Positions 34,301 to 41,869 of a DNA stretch of 64,000 nucleotides are shown here, one piece after another. A model generated the notes under the pieces. That model saw nothing but the letters and a program-made list of their open reading frames with translations. It was not told the DNA's origin and made no database searches. A program made the translations under genes and the position numbers. This stretch comes from Heterobilharzia americana (Eukaryota > Platyhelminthes > Trematoda > Strigeidida > Schistosomatidae). The stretch is from contig OX104134.1 of NCBI GenBank assembly GCA_944470555.2, positions 17,401,248 to 17,465,247 on the forward strand, written 5' to 3'. How positions within the stretch are numbered: the stretch's first letter is position 1; the number at the start of each line of letters is the position of its first letter.

Positions 34301-36946
34301 TCCCATCTACTTATCAACGTGACCAGTCATTAGATATCTAACATTTCGTTACGCGAACACTGAAAAAATGCTGAGTTCTCTCAGCAGCTCGAGCAGCAAT
34401 CTAATCATGTTAAATTATGCTTCAAAACTGGTCTGTGGTTACTCCAACTCAGCTTAGGGATACCGAGTAAGCAGTAAAATGCCATGAACACTTCACTTAC
34501 TTCAGAAGTCGCTTCAACCCGAACGAATTGGTTGCTGACAATATCTCAGCTCGGGTAACAAACACTTCCCAACTTACGCCTTTTCTGGCTGGCGGCAGCA
34601 AGATATCCAACCACATATTAAAGAACAAGTATACTGGGCTGCAGCTCGCTCTATCCTAATATTTCGCTGCCGATGAAGGTAGAAGACGTCAAGAGACAAC
34701 AAGCATTAGACCACAGGTATCTCCATTGCATTTCTTGTTCCGCATTCAGCGGAATCATTGTGTGCACAATGTTGAAGATAGGCGAGGGTTATCACGTAAA
34801 GTAGGCAAGTCAATCGAAGAGGTTGTGAACATTCACTGACTGAGGTGGCCTTCACACGTGTTCTCCATGCCAAACCACCACCTACCTCAACGTGCGATGT
34901 TAGTCAAAGTAGGATTAGTTCCATATTACATTTGTTTATTTGATATATAGCGCACAGTGAGACAGTATTATTTACTTGATTACGTCTCGAGCATAAATTA
35001 TTGCTCATAATCATATCAATATGAAATGATATGATTATGAGCAATAATTTATGCTCGAGACGTAATCAAGTAAATAATACTGTATCACTGTGCGCTATAT
35101 ATCAAATAAACAAATCTAATATGGAATTACATTCTACCACAGTGCCCAAGTTTCACACTTACATTAAAGTAGGATTAGGTTGGAAGAAAGCGAACGGTGA
35201 CCAAACCAAGCAGTGGGATCAGTCACAAACTGTTGGTCTGAGTGGAGTGGTGAGATGTACACTGTCAGATTGGGTTGCTCGAAATACTAGGAATCGATAG
35301 CTGGAGACTCTTGGTGATATGGCTATAAATAGGTCACTACGAAGCAGGTGTATTCACTGATCGACATCATCGAAGGTTTGAGCATTTTCACGAACTTTCA
35401 TTTCTTAGAGTTTCTTTCCACCAATACACTTTATTTTATTATCACTCTTTACTGTCGTACAATAAAACGCAACAGACTGTAGGACAGAACAATTGTCGTT
35501 GCCGGATAGATTGCCGGCGGGAATCAAAACTTTTATCTGAGCTGAAATTTGGATAGCAATTAAACCATTCGGGATGATTTAACTCCCCAAGTTATTTGGT
35601 CAACACATTCCACGACTTCATGTTTCATCCTCAAACTAGGAGTTGATGCACACCAGTCAGTCATATGATTTATGGGAGCGAGTTTCGGTAGTAATGAAAA
35701 AAGTGAAAATCTATCTCATAAAATTAGGGTGCTTATTTTTTTTCTAGTTAACTACCCAAGAAGCTATCTAGGAAACAGGCATTCTTTATAACACCGCCCA
35801 AAAAAGGTATTGGTGGGACAGTTTATCTTTGACTGTTGAGTCTATCGAATTCATTCTTACCCAAACGGTAGACAAAGTGTTCTTTAGGCTTGGTGACTTG
35901 GAGATTTCGTATACCCATGAAAACGATTATTTTTACAATTTTCAACCAATGGGTCACAGGCTCGAGCCCCTCTCCACCTGCCGAAGTTTGGGCAGCCAGG
36001 TAGTCTTACTAGCCATTTACTCAATAAGTGTAGCTCACTGCCTCACTTTAATTTTAGTAAGGAGTTCGGTTAATGCATATTGGTGACTGATGTCATTTTA
36101 ATTTCATCATATCAATTGAAAAAAAGTTGTCAAAAGAGTAATTTAATTTCTGATTTATCATTGAATTGCTAAATATCCGTTTGTACTTAGTCAGGCAATA
36201 AGACTAAGAGTTATTTCGAACAAAGTTTTTTCACGTATTAAACTGCGATGCTTTTAAAACTGCAGTTTACACTTCGAAGCTAAGGCGTTTGACTTTAGTT
36301 AGATTATTTAGAAAATGTTTTTAGCTTTCAAAATTAGATAATACCATACTCTGCATTAGTTGCTGGCTGAATTAGTTGCGATATTTTGTATTGACCCTAA
36401 ATAACCTGGATATATCATTTGGTCGGTGATCTGAATCCTGAAGTAACCCGTAAACACTATTGTTCCCTTGTGATCAGAAACTAAGGTTTGGAGATTTCAG
36501 GTGATAGGGCTTGGAATCAATTCCGACAATAAACTCATTTATCTTGTATTTTAATTTAGGCGATGAATGTACCATCGTCATGGATATATCCATTCCGCTC
36601 ATTTTTTTTTCATGTCTGTGTCATTTCAAGCTATGTTAGCCTGAATACACTGGCTAGTACTTTGGTTCAACCAATTTGATAAAATCGTTAAAAATAGCAT
36701 TTTGTTGCATGACATCAAAGGAAACTATTCCGAAGTAATGAATAACCTACAAGCGAGGAGGACTGCACATTTGCTTCTGTGGACTGTTTTGCACCCATAC
36801 TAATGTTTCGCATCGCTTCATCCAAACCACTGATATCATCATCTTTGTCAGTAAAAAATTTGATCGTTCCAACAGAATCCCAATCATGTTTAGTTGAACT
36901 GCTACGAGGACTCAGACCAGATAGTTTGAGAGATTTCCGTGCATTC
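16546..36946 (-). CDS. Unrecognised Ser/Asn/Thr-rich protein, four exons, 5' incomplete
   Basis: Four - strand exons at 36,751-36,946, 26,950-27,236, 18,521-18,851 and 16,546-16,884 have GT-AG borders, and their phases join without conflict (0, 2, 0). They give about 380 residues. The piece begins NARKSLKLSGLSPRSSS, runs through acidic and Ser-rich stretches (ISLDDDSDVHSLSDV) and ends basic (KTSKSKLHRLPLKNK). No catalytic domain, transmembrane segment or coiled coil is evident. It looks like the disordered C-terminal part of a larger regulatory or scaffold protein whose start lies right of the window. The introns are 9.5, 8.1 and 1.6 kb; the largest holds a complete young LINE (A1) in the opposite orientation. 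I do not recognise the family. The exon chain is inferred from splice signals and phase only. Confidence 0.7.
17165..17260 (-). repeat. SINE-like half-unit, inverted copy of 15,865-15,970
   Basis: The reverse complement reads GGTGACAT, ACACTCTGTTT and CATGTTAGGTTTCAATC in the same order and spacing as 15,870-15,955. No hammerhead follows it. Confidence 0.6.
17590..18420 (+). mobile_element. Family B LINE 3' fragment
   Basis: It covers the thumb and C-terminal region: SVEDMRRL-type and HHMSNAEI motifs, then RLRWLGHVLRMPSR near 17,970-18,020, then GWKK and LGDMAQNRCQW near 18,185-18,215, and a 3' tail with TTGTGGCAACTCGGAC near 18,366. The 369 bp from 17,647 to 18,015 match 57,904-58,272 inverted, with about four differences and no indel. 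It lies within the third intron of the Ser-rich gene. No intact frame remains. Confidence 0.75.
18521..18851 (-). CDS. Ser-rich gene exon C
   Basis: The acceptor TTTTAAG is followed by one base completing a codon, then SQDISLSKPTNHAAFSP, TISLDDDSDVHSLSD and IMGNQLDSQGSISHDL. The donor GTAAGG comes after 331 nt, in phase 0. The incoming phase matches the preceding exon exactly. Confidence 0.72.
18852..22439. other. Intron DNA of the Ser-rich gene, no gene recognised
   Basis: Low-complexity AT-rich sequence with short open frames only. Nothing supportable was found on either strand. Confidence 0.45.
22440..22610 (+). repeat. SINE-like unit S2
   Basis: GCCAGCTGACTG, GGTGGGTGGAG and ACCCATTGGTTGAAAAT (22,535-22,551) align with the - strand unit at 35.9-36.1 kb. 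No intact hammerhead follows. It lies in the second intron of the Ser-rich gene. Confidence 0.6.
22611..23384. other. No gene recognised
   Basis: Intronic AT-rich DNA with no supported feature. Confidence 0.4.
23385..24010 (+). mobile_element. LINE 3' fragment, family B-related subfamily
   Basis: AGEAENDEI and SISKTRVAYANLGQR (about 23,390-23,470) correspond to the SDEISARI/AYANLGHLW segment of trematode endonuclease-RT LINEs. LKHQLQ near 23,725 parallels ILKHRLRWLGHVL, and GWKKRRHGQCMTRRLRM (about 23,800-23,850) is a clear match to the C-terminal tail. The GWKKRR version differs from that in the 17.6- and 57.5-kb copies, so this is a separate subfamily. Frames are broken. Confidence 0.7.
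24011..25287. other. No gene recognised
   Basis: Intronic AT-rich DNA. No supported feature. Confidence 0.4.
25288..25343. repeat. (ATT)n microsatellite, interrupted
   Basis: An ATT run with one ACTATC interruption; poly-Tyr and poly-Asn open frames across it are artefacts of the repeat. Confidence 0.95.
25885..26060 (+). repeat. SINE-like unit S3
   Basis: AGCTGCCTAAACCTCGG, TAGGTCAAGC, GCGAACCCGTGGCCCAATAG align with the S4 unit (GCTGCCCAAACTTCGG, AGGTGGAG, CGAGCCTGTGACCCATTGG). TGCGAACCC resembles a pol III B box. It is diverged, without a hammerhead. Confidence 0.55.
26061..26949. other. No gene recognised
   Basis: Intronic DNA adjoining exon B. No supported feature. Confidence 0.4.
26950..27236 (-). 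CDS. Ser-rich gene exon B
   Basis: After an acceptor ending GCATAG the exon reads TDGKESTSCATFIDELSQQG, an acidic stretch (HRDDDESLGVFSFS) and FPNAAFVSTAGDETTTFYM. The donor GTAAGT follows. At 287 nt it enters in phase 0 and leaves in phase 2, matching its neighbours. The opposite strand is also open over this stretch, but that peptide is only the mirror of this exon. Confidence 0.75.
27237..28160. other. Intron DNA, no gene recognised
   Basis: AT-rich, no supported feature. It ends at the target site of LINE A1. Confidence 0.4.
28161..28172 (+). repeat. Target-site duplication of LINE A1, left copy
   Basis: AAGGTAAAACAA, exactly repeated at 31,384-31,395. Confidence 0.93.
28173..31383 (+). 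mobile_element. LINE A1, RTE-like, full length (3,211 bp)
   Basis: A complete non-LTR retrotransposon bounded by a perfect 12-bp target-site duplication. Its first bases (ACCTCGCC) are the same as those of A3. It has a short leader of about 64 nt, one long coding region and a TAATAATAATAAATAATA tail, as usual for RTE-type elements that end in short repeats rather than poly(A). It is nearly identical to A3, so insertion was recent. It sits in the largest intron of the Ser-rich gene, in the opposite orientation. Confidence 0.93.
28237..31368 (+). pseudogene. LINE A1 endonuclease-reverse transcriptase, two frame lesions
   Basis: The first open segment (28,237-29,625) is an endonuclease of the exonuclease/endonuclease/phosphatase class, which nicks target DNA: NVGTWNVRTMF, GICESRWNG, MGDMNAKLG and SDH at 29,143-29,151. 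The RT follows with KAAGPDGIPPEAL, QAGFRKYKSC, FIDFEKAFDSVDRE, GVKQGCLLSP and the catalytic FADD at 30,574-30,585. After the palm come PHHHHQQQQQ, then FTYLGSTVS, LLYGSETW and WRWIGHALRRP. Compared with A3, one base is lost near 29,578 and one gained near 30,105. The frame is therefore shifted between those points and then restored. Coding segments are 28,237-29,625, 29,631-30,134 and 29,932-31,368. Confidence 0.93.
31384..31395 (+). repeat. Target-site duplication of LINE A1, right copy
   Basis: AAGGTAAAACAA, identical to 28,161-28,172. Confidence 0.93.
31630..32125 (+). mobile_element. Penelope-like element fragment PLE-1 (RT part)
   Basis: A frame from 31,663 reads ICFDLSTLFTKTSLEEII and then STKNV, after an in-frame stop. 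In a shifted frame near 31,995 HHQVDGAAMGNPLDSI appears. These are the palm motifs of Penelope-like reverse transcriptases (FD..SLFT.IP, and QIDGVAMGSPL-type). It is truncated on both sides and inactive. Confidence 0.65.
32130..32690 (+). mobile_element. Family B 5' leader fragment inside the Penelope-like cluster
   Basis: ATGATAGCAGTAAAGTGTTTC (from 32,490), CCAGCAGTACC and TGGTGCCGGCGGTACGGGC correspond to 320-470 of B1 and, inverted, to 39.5-39.8 kb. No coding part is attached. Confidence 0.6.
32695..34165 (+). mobile_element. Penelope-like element fragment PLE-2 (RT plus GIY-YIG)
   Basis: ETVSMLLTSVRNEL near 32,780 is the RT palm start in degraded form, and IYQQMERVVMGSLTSP near 32,925-32,970 is the QQ-DG-AMGSP palm motif. 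At 33,365-33,712 an open segment with RVRRIL-type NVRRILNKTRISVVFKP is followed by ICRIHCNDCEVRYTGQT, the start of the GIY-YIG endonuclease specific to these elements. The remainder of that domain continues with stops (LAEHKHLAK). The 3' end near 34,090-34,135 (TAACACCGTATCAG, TGTGCTATAT) resembles part of the foldback insert at 34.9 kb. It is a second copy, because its RT overlaps the same domain as PLE-1. Confidence 0.75.
34330..34905 (+). mobile_element. Family B LINE 3' fragment, left half
   Basis: AATATCTCAGCTCGGGTAAC (34,539) and the preceding ACTTCACTTACTTCAGAAG represent the FTYLGS/DEISARI thumb segment. Degraded VEDVKR (34,680) and RWP..V.SMPNHHLPQRAML (34,840-34,900) are the C-terminal region. 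The fragment is split by a foldback insert and resumes at 35,179. Confidence 0.7.
34906..34918 (+). repeat. Target-site duplication of the foldback insert, left
   Basis: AAAGTAGGATTAG, exactly repeated at 35,166-35,178. Confidence 0.92.
34919..35165. mobile_element. 247-bp foldback element, probably Penelope-derived
   Basis: A 100-bp left arm (34,919-35,018) and a 100-bp right arm (35,027-35,126) are inverted copies with two mismatches around an 8-nt loop. A further 39 nt (35,127-35,165) lie on the right only. The left arm begins exactly where the 13-bp duplication ends, which fixes the boundaries. The right arm (AATACTGTATCACTGTGCGC) resembles the 3' end of PLE-2 (AACACCGTATCAGTATGTGC). Penelope-like elements are known to insert with partial inverted copies. 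No coding capacity is present. Confidence 0.85.
35166..35178 (+). repeat. Target-site duplication of the foldback insert, right
   Basis: AAAGTAGGATTAG, identical to 34,906-34,918. Confidence 0.92.
35179..35420 (+). mobile_element. Family B LINE 3' fragment, right half
   Basis: It continues the interrupted tail: GWKKANGDQTKQW, then LETLGDMAINRS near 35,305-35,340, ending in a short non-coding tail. One in-frame stop splits the tail. Confidence 0.7.
35421..35934. other. No gene recognised
   Basis: Intronic DNA. TCATCCTCAAACTAGGAG near 35,630 resembles a degraded stem II in reverse but lacks the hammerhead core. Confidence 0.35.
35935..36090 (-). repeat. SINE-like unit S4
   Basis: Reverse complement: GCTACCTGGCTGCCCAAACT-type start, AGGTGGAGAGGGGCTCGAGCC (a pol III B-box-like GGCTCGAGCC), then ACCCATTGGTTGAAAA. 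This is the clearest copy of the unit shared with 16.0, 22.5 and 25.9 kb. No hammerhead is attached. Confidence 0.65.
36091..36750. other. Intron DNA, no gene recognised
   Basis: AT-rich sequence immediately downstream (gene sense) of exon A. Confidence 0.4.
36751..36946 (-). CDS. Ser-rich gene exon A
   Basis: The acceptor TATTTAACTAG is followed by one base, then NARKSLKLSGLSPRSSSTKH, GTIKFFTDKDDDISGLDEAM and NISMGAKQST. The donor GTAGGT comes after QSSSL. The 196 nt leave in phase 0, matching exon B. The acceptor shows that at least one more exon lies upstream. Confidence 0.7.
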
Positions 36947-37904
36947 CTAGTTAAATATATAAAAAATTTAGACAAGATATAAATAGTTTTCAGAATCAGT
37001 TTATAAAAATGAAACTGTGATGAGGACTGGATACATGCTTCTATTGAAATAGCAGTATCCTAGCGGTGCTGAATCGCTACTACAAGAAGGAACGAACAGC
37101 TCTGGAAATCATACATTTCATTCAACCTTAAAGAAGTATGCATTAAGGAACGGAGGAAACTCTTTAGACATTGAAACTTACCACAAAACAATGCGACGGA
37201 ACTGAAATAGATACCTACTAGATTTTATGCTCAAACAAAACTATGCTTTGCTTTGAGAACTTTAATGAGACAATAAGTTCCAGCTATTATTAGCACACCA
37301 TACTTCAACAGCAAAAATAAATATCATAGCGAATCACCACTCCAGTGTAAAAAAAACAGCACATTCTGCAAAGCAAACATAGTTACGAGTAAGCGAAATT
37401 TATCAAAATGACAGGGCAGTTTCTCATCAAACATCCAGTTTACGCTAGAACTAAATACTGAATACACCTATTTGATGCACTGGTTTCATTGGTAGGAATC
37501 CAACCAGTGGGGCGATATTCTTAACCAGTAGGAAAGAAAATCTACTTCAGAAAATATGGAATTAACTAGACCTGAATACTCAATAATTACCGTTTAAAAC
37601 TGAACAAGAAACTTATAATAAATTTCAAGAAACAGATGGGCAGAGATGCGTAATGATACTCATAACACAAAAAGTGTAATTGAAAAACCCCTACTGTTAT
37701 CATGTACGGGGAAACTCTAAAATATAACATTCGATTCTCAACAGAGCCATGAATAAGGAAATAAAACCCTACAAACTCAACAAGAAAGAGGTTTTCCACT
37801 TTTAAAGAGGAGATAGAAAATTCTCCATAGGAATACACGGGTTAAAACGGTCAACAGCATACAAACAGCTTCCTCACTTTTTATCTGGTGTAATAAACAA
37901 TTCC
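36947..37904. other. No gene recognised
   Basis: It should contain or lead to upstream intron of the Ser-rich gene. An 83-codon - strand frame at 37,587-37,838 is Phe/Tyr-rich with no motif. Confidence 0.35.
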
Positions 37905-38105
37905 AATAAGCTATAATTGGAAAGGATCAGTGGAGGATTTCATCTCTTTCTGGAGTATCCACTTGGACTTTAATCATGTGTTAGTGCGCACATGTGTATA
38001 TTTTCATCTTACTGGTCGTAGAAAACAAGCGGGAGTGAAGCCAATCCGTGCTCGAATGCAACATGACAACGTCAAGTATTTATTTGAGGAGGAGACAGCT
38101 GACTG
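37905..38105 (+). mobile_element. Family B LINE endonuclease-end fragment
   Basis: GSVEDFISFWS, then HVLVRTCVYFHLTGRRKQAG, match the endonuclease C-terminal segment (DSDHALVRARLC...TGRRR) of trematode LINEs. It lies about 200 bp from an opposite-strand copy of the same segment. Confidence 0.65.
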
Positions 38106-38289
38106 ACTGACACTAGCAACACCAACATAAAACCCCACATACATGTGCATCGGTTTGAGTTGTCACACTTCACAGTTATGCACAAAGAACAGGTGGTTAG
38201 AAAAAAAGTGATATCAAAGTTGTGAGAATAAACAATCTGAAAAAAACGGCTAGTGCGGATACTCAAGCTTTAGAAGACGTCAAAGAGTG

Positions 38290-39880
38290 AATGTATGTGC
38301 ACCACTGCGACCAATTTTCGGTCATTTCATCAGGGTTTCCAATCGATTATGGATAGGCTTTACTATCGCCTTTTTCCTGCGACCAGTAGGGGGCAGATAT
38401 ACACAATCCTGTACTAGTGCGTGACCAGAGCCCAAACAGGTGCCCTGGAAACAACGGCAATCCACCAGTGATCCTCTTTAACAACAGCTTATAGCAATGT
38501 GATCTATGTGTCCATCGTTAGTTTAAAGTCGGCAGACGCCATGTGTTGACCAGAAACAAGTGATTGTTGGAGGAAAGTCGCAGCAGACGATTGCTGTTGT
38601 TGGTTCGTTGGTGTGGCATTTCGTGGATACCCCCAAGACGCTTTTTCGATTAGCTCAGGTTCCCCGTTAAAGTTACCTGCCAATCTGCCTACATCTGAAT
38701 GTCTTGCTTTCTGTGGCAAAACTGATAGCTTCCTATAGAATCCATCTTTTGTATTATCTTAACTACAGTCGGTCCGTGAGTAGGCGGCGATTCCAAATAG
38801 ATATCTGTTGGTCATATGACTCTTCCTAGTTTTTTATCGATCCATTCGGTCAAAGAGCATAGACGGCTGTTGATTGGTATCCAGCCGGGAAGCGCACCTT
38901 CGTCTCCACAGCTCAATATTATTTCTACACCAGCAAGTCCACAACAGCTAGGCATTGGGTCTCCAGATACTAGTAAGGTGAATTTTGAAGATTCGACACA
39001 GTGGCCAAGTGGGGTCATTTTAGTGACCACGCTCATGTTCTGTATACGTATCTTAGAAACAGCATATATTTATGGCCAGAGTTTTGAAGAGCGCTGCTTG
39101 CTGTCCTACTTGGCATACAGTTCGGACGTTGAAAGCTTCCACAAGAAATCGATGGCGGGGTCTTAGGAGACTAGAAATCAGGTTCCGATGGCTTTGGCTA
39201 TTGGCAATGGTTGCAGAATGAGAGGTTGGGAAGGGTGTAAGAGGCTGAATATTATCATGAAGTGAAAGCAAGGGAGGAGATAGAGTTGAAGAGGACAGGT
39301 TATGTTTGATTGGGTCTTGTGTACTAGTGGAAGCGTTTGGGCGGTTGACCCTTCCCGACTGCCCACACAATGGAAGTTGTCTTTGTAGGATAGCTGAAAG
39401 AGATTTGTGACAGCAGACCCACAGGACATCTGCTTGGAACCTGCCATACACATGTCTTAGCATTGTCAGTATTTGATTTTATTGTTCTAAAGCCTGATAG
39501 AAAAATATTATACCACCGGCACTGAAGGACGGTAGGGCATAGTGATATCCTTAGGGTTGACCCTTTCTATCGCCTCCCCCCCCCCTCCTCTCTGGCACCA
39601 GGAAAGCACCATCAGCATGGAACTCCTGGTCATCCACGGAACTACAGCCGTCATACCCCATCCAGTCAGTAGCACAGCTTCACCTTCAGGTACTCATCGT
39701 GATACAGCAACTTACCCAATAATGGTAACTGCTGTTTGTCTTACCACCATACAGCAGACCTTTCTAGTATGGCACGACCTCGAGAAAGCAAGCGTCCCAA
39801 CCGCAGTAGCTTGTTGAGTCGTTTTGACATACAAGTTTGGCCACCACATCAAGGTAGAATCTAATGGTCAGGGTTGTTCT
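38290..39880 (-). mobile_element. Family B LINE copy, antisense: leader plus endonuclease
   Basis: Read on the - strand it has the 5' leader (39,880-39,470); an open segment with RVNRPNASTSTQDPIKHNL and FLVEAFNVRTVCQVGQQAAL (about 39,350-39,110); TLLVSGDPMPSCCGLAGVE (about 38,980-38,920); and DVGRLAGNFNGEPE near 38,660. The endonuclease end HALVQDCVYLPPTGRRK closes it near 38,390. The RT is missing. Frames are broken between these pieces, but the leader and N-terminus are better preserved than in B1. Confidence 0.78.
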
Positions 39881-39965
39881 TTGTCTGATAATGTGAAGTG
39901 TGGCAGTTTGAGCTAATGCATTTCTGTGCGAGGTTGTGCATTGGTTTTATCTGTCTAGTATAGTT
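39881..39965 (+). mobile_element. Family B 3' tail fragment
   Basis: GTGTGGCAGTTTGAGC then GAGGTTGTGCATTGGTTTTA parallels the tail of B1 at 3,835-3,895. It has the opposite orientation to the adjoining antisense copy. Confidence 0.5.
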
Positions 39966-41846
39966 TGCTACACCAGGACCACACAAAATATACTTTATTC
40001 AACAAACTAGACCAACTCGGCACTTAAGTTTTCCCAACAGTTCAATACATCTTTGGTCAAGGTACTTTAAGATTTAATCTTCAGTTGAATTTCAGAGATG
40101 CCATAGTCACAATGGCATGGGTAAAGTCACAGTCATAATTACCGTTTAATGTATGAAATGTTATAAAGGTCTCATAATAATAAAACCATCCTTGATATAA
40201 CATGAATCTTCAGACAACCAGAGAGTAGTGAAGTTTTGGATAGTGAAATTTACATACAAATACGGTGACTATATTCATAAACAACGAAGAAATGAAAAAA
40301 GGAATCTACACAAAATTTAGGGTGTTAGAAACTCAATTCTTACTCAGTTCTCAGATTATTTTTCCAGATTGTTTTATCCCTTTGCACTTTGCCGAATTCT
40401 ATCGACTCTTTTATCATACAACGTAAGCAAATCTCTTATGTTTACTGGGTTATCAGCCAGCATTTCTTTTGGGAGATTCTAGTGGTTTCTGAGTGTATAA
40501 TCACTACGACACTTAGTCATATTCTTATTCCCTCAGTCTCATGCAACGTACCTGCAGGCTACAAAAAAGCCCTGAAAACATTTAATCATGAAAAACAAGC
40601 AATATAGCTACTTCAGAAAAAAACTAATCACATTCACCCAACCACATAAAAGTTTTAAGTAGTAAACATTCTCAAGAGTAAAACAATTGTGATAAATTGT
40701 CCGTAAAGTACAACCTCTACGCATTACTATCTTTTAATTTCATATGTTAACATGGCAATTATGAGCAGAATAGGAAGATTGGTGTCAACTAGTTGGAGCA
40801 AATATAAGTAGTGAAAAGTTACTAACTGTTTGGATTATCAATTGATTCCACTTTGACTATTTTATTCCGCTTTTTTCCACGTGGTATTATCAGCTAGCGT
40901 GTTTGAAAAATCTAACGGGTTGTTGTAGGCTGTTCATCAAGGGGTCACTTCTAAATACTTGCTCAATAGGTGTGGGGCAAACTTATGTTATTTTTCACTT
41001 TAGCACTCTACCGCACAACTGATATGATATTTTAAAAAAACATCGCGTGATGCAATCCATCGCTTATCTTGTTTATAATAGCGACAAACGACAGATCCTA
41101 AACATCAAAATGACATGGCGCCATGCAGTACAATTTACACATATATATATTAATGGAATTAGGTGAAGAAGTGTAGTCACTGATTCATCTCTACATACAC
41201 TACACATGAGCTCGGCAAATGTGAGCGATACTCATGATACGTACGTGTGGAACAAATAATGTGAGATCACTTACGGGGAAATAGAGCGCTTCATCTTGAG
41301 TAGCGCTGTATAAAGATATGCCGCCACGATGCTACCAGTTCTCCAATACTTTAATAGTATTTGTGGGATAAATTGACATAAATAAAACTATTTGAAGGCT
41401 GTGATATGATCATTGTGTTGTCTTATTAGTTATCATATTCGGAAGTTGTATCCATAAACTGCAATAACGTCAGAGTTGAACTTGCTTAGACCCCATGCTA
41501 ATTTGTAACAACAGTTATAAGTAATGGCATGCCGTGACTTATCCTGAAATTTTCGTCTGAGGTCTTCAATGTTTCCAAAAGCTTCTAACGAATACTTCCC
41601 ACCCCCACCCTTCTAAAATACAATTCCAGAGTGCAGCCACAGGTAAGGTAACAAGAGAAGCTCAGCCATTTATGGCCTGCAGTACCCACGAAAGTGTTTC
41701 AGCATCTGCCACAAGATGAAGTGACGATCAATAAATCCATGATCTGAGCGATACTCAAACTGATCATTGAGAAAGCTTTACATAAGTTTGCAACGCGTAG
41801 CGCTAACCAATACTATGGATGCGATAGTTACCGAATAACGTTCAGA
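39966..41846. other. No gene recognised
   Basis: AT-rich DNA. A 72-codon + frame at 40,389 has no recognised motif. The right end may carry a diverged target-site duplication of A2 (TAACGTTCAGA at 41,836). Confidence 0.4.
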
Positions 41847-41869
41847 TTACTTGTTATTTATTTGTCCCT

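Noticed and set aside
35620..35665. Possible degraded hammerhead on the - strand (GAGGATGAAACATG)
   Set aside because: The CTGATGA core is absent and stem I does not pair; similarity is limited to a few bases.
38325..38360. Possible second hammerhead on the - strand (CTGATGA followed by CGAAA)
   Set aside because: Only about six bases separate the two core motifs, so no stem II can form, and the segment is accounted for as part of the antisense family B endonuclease.
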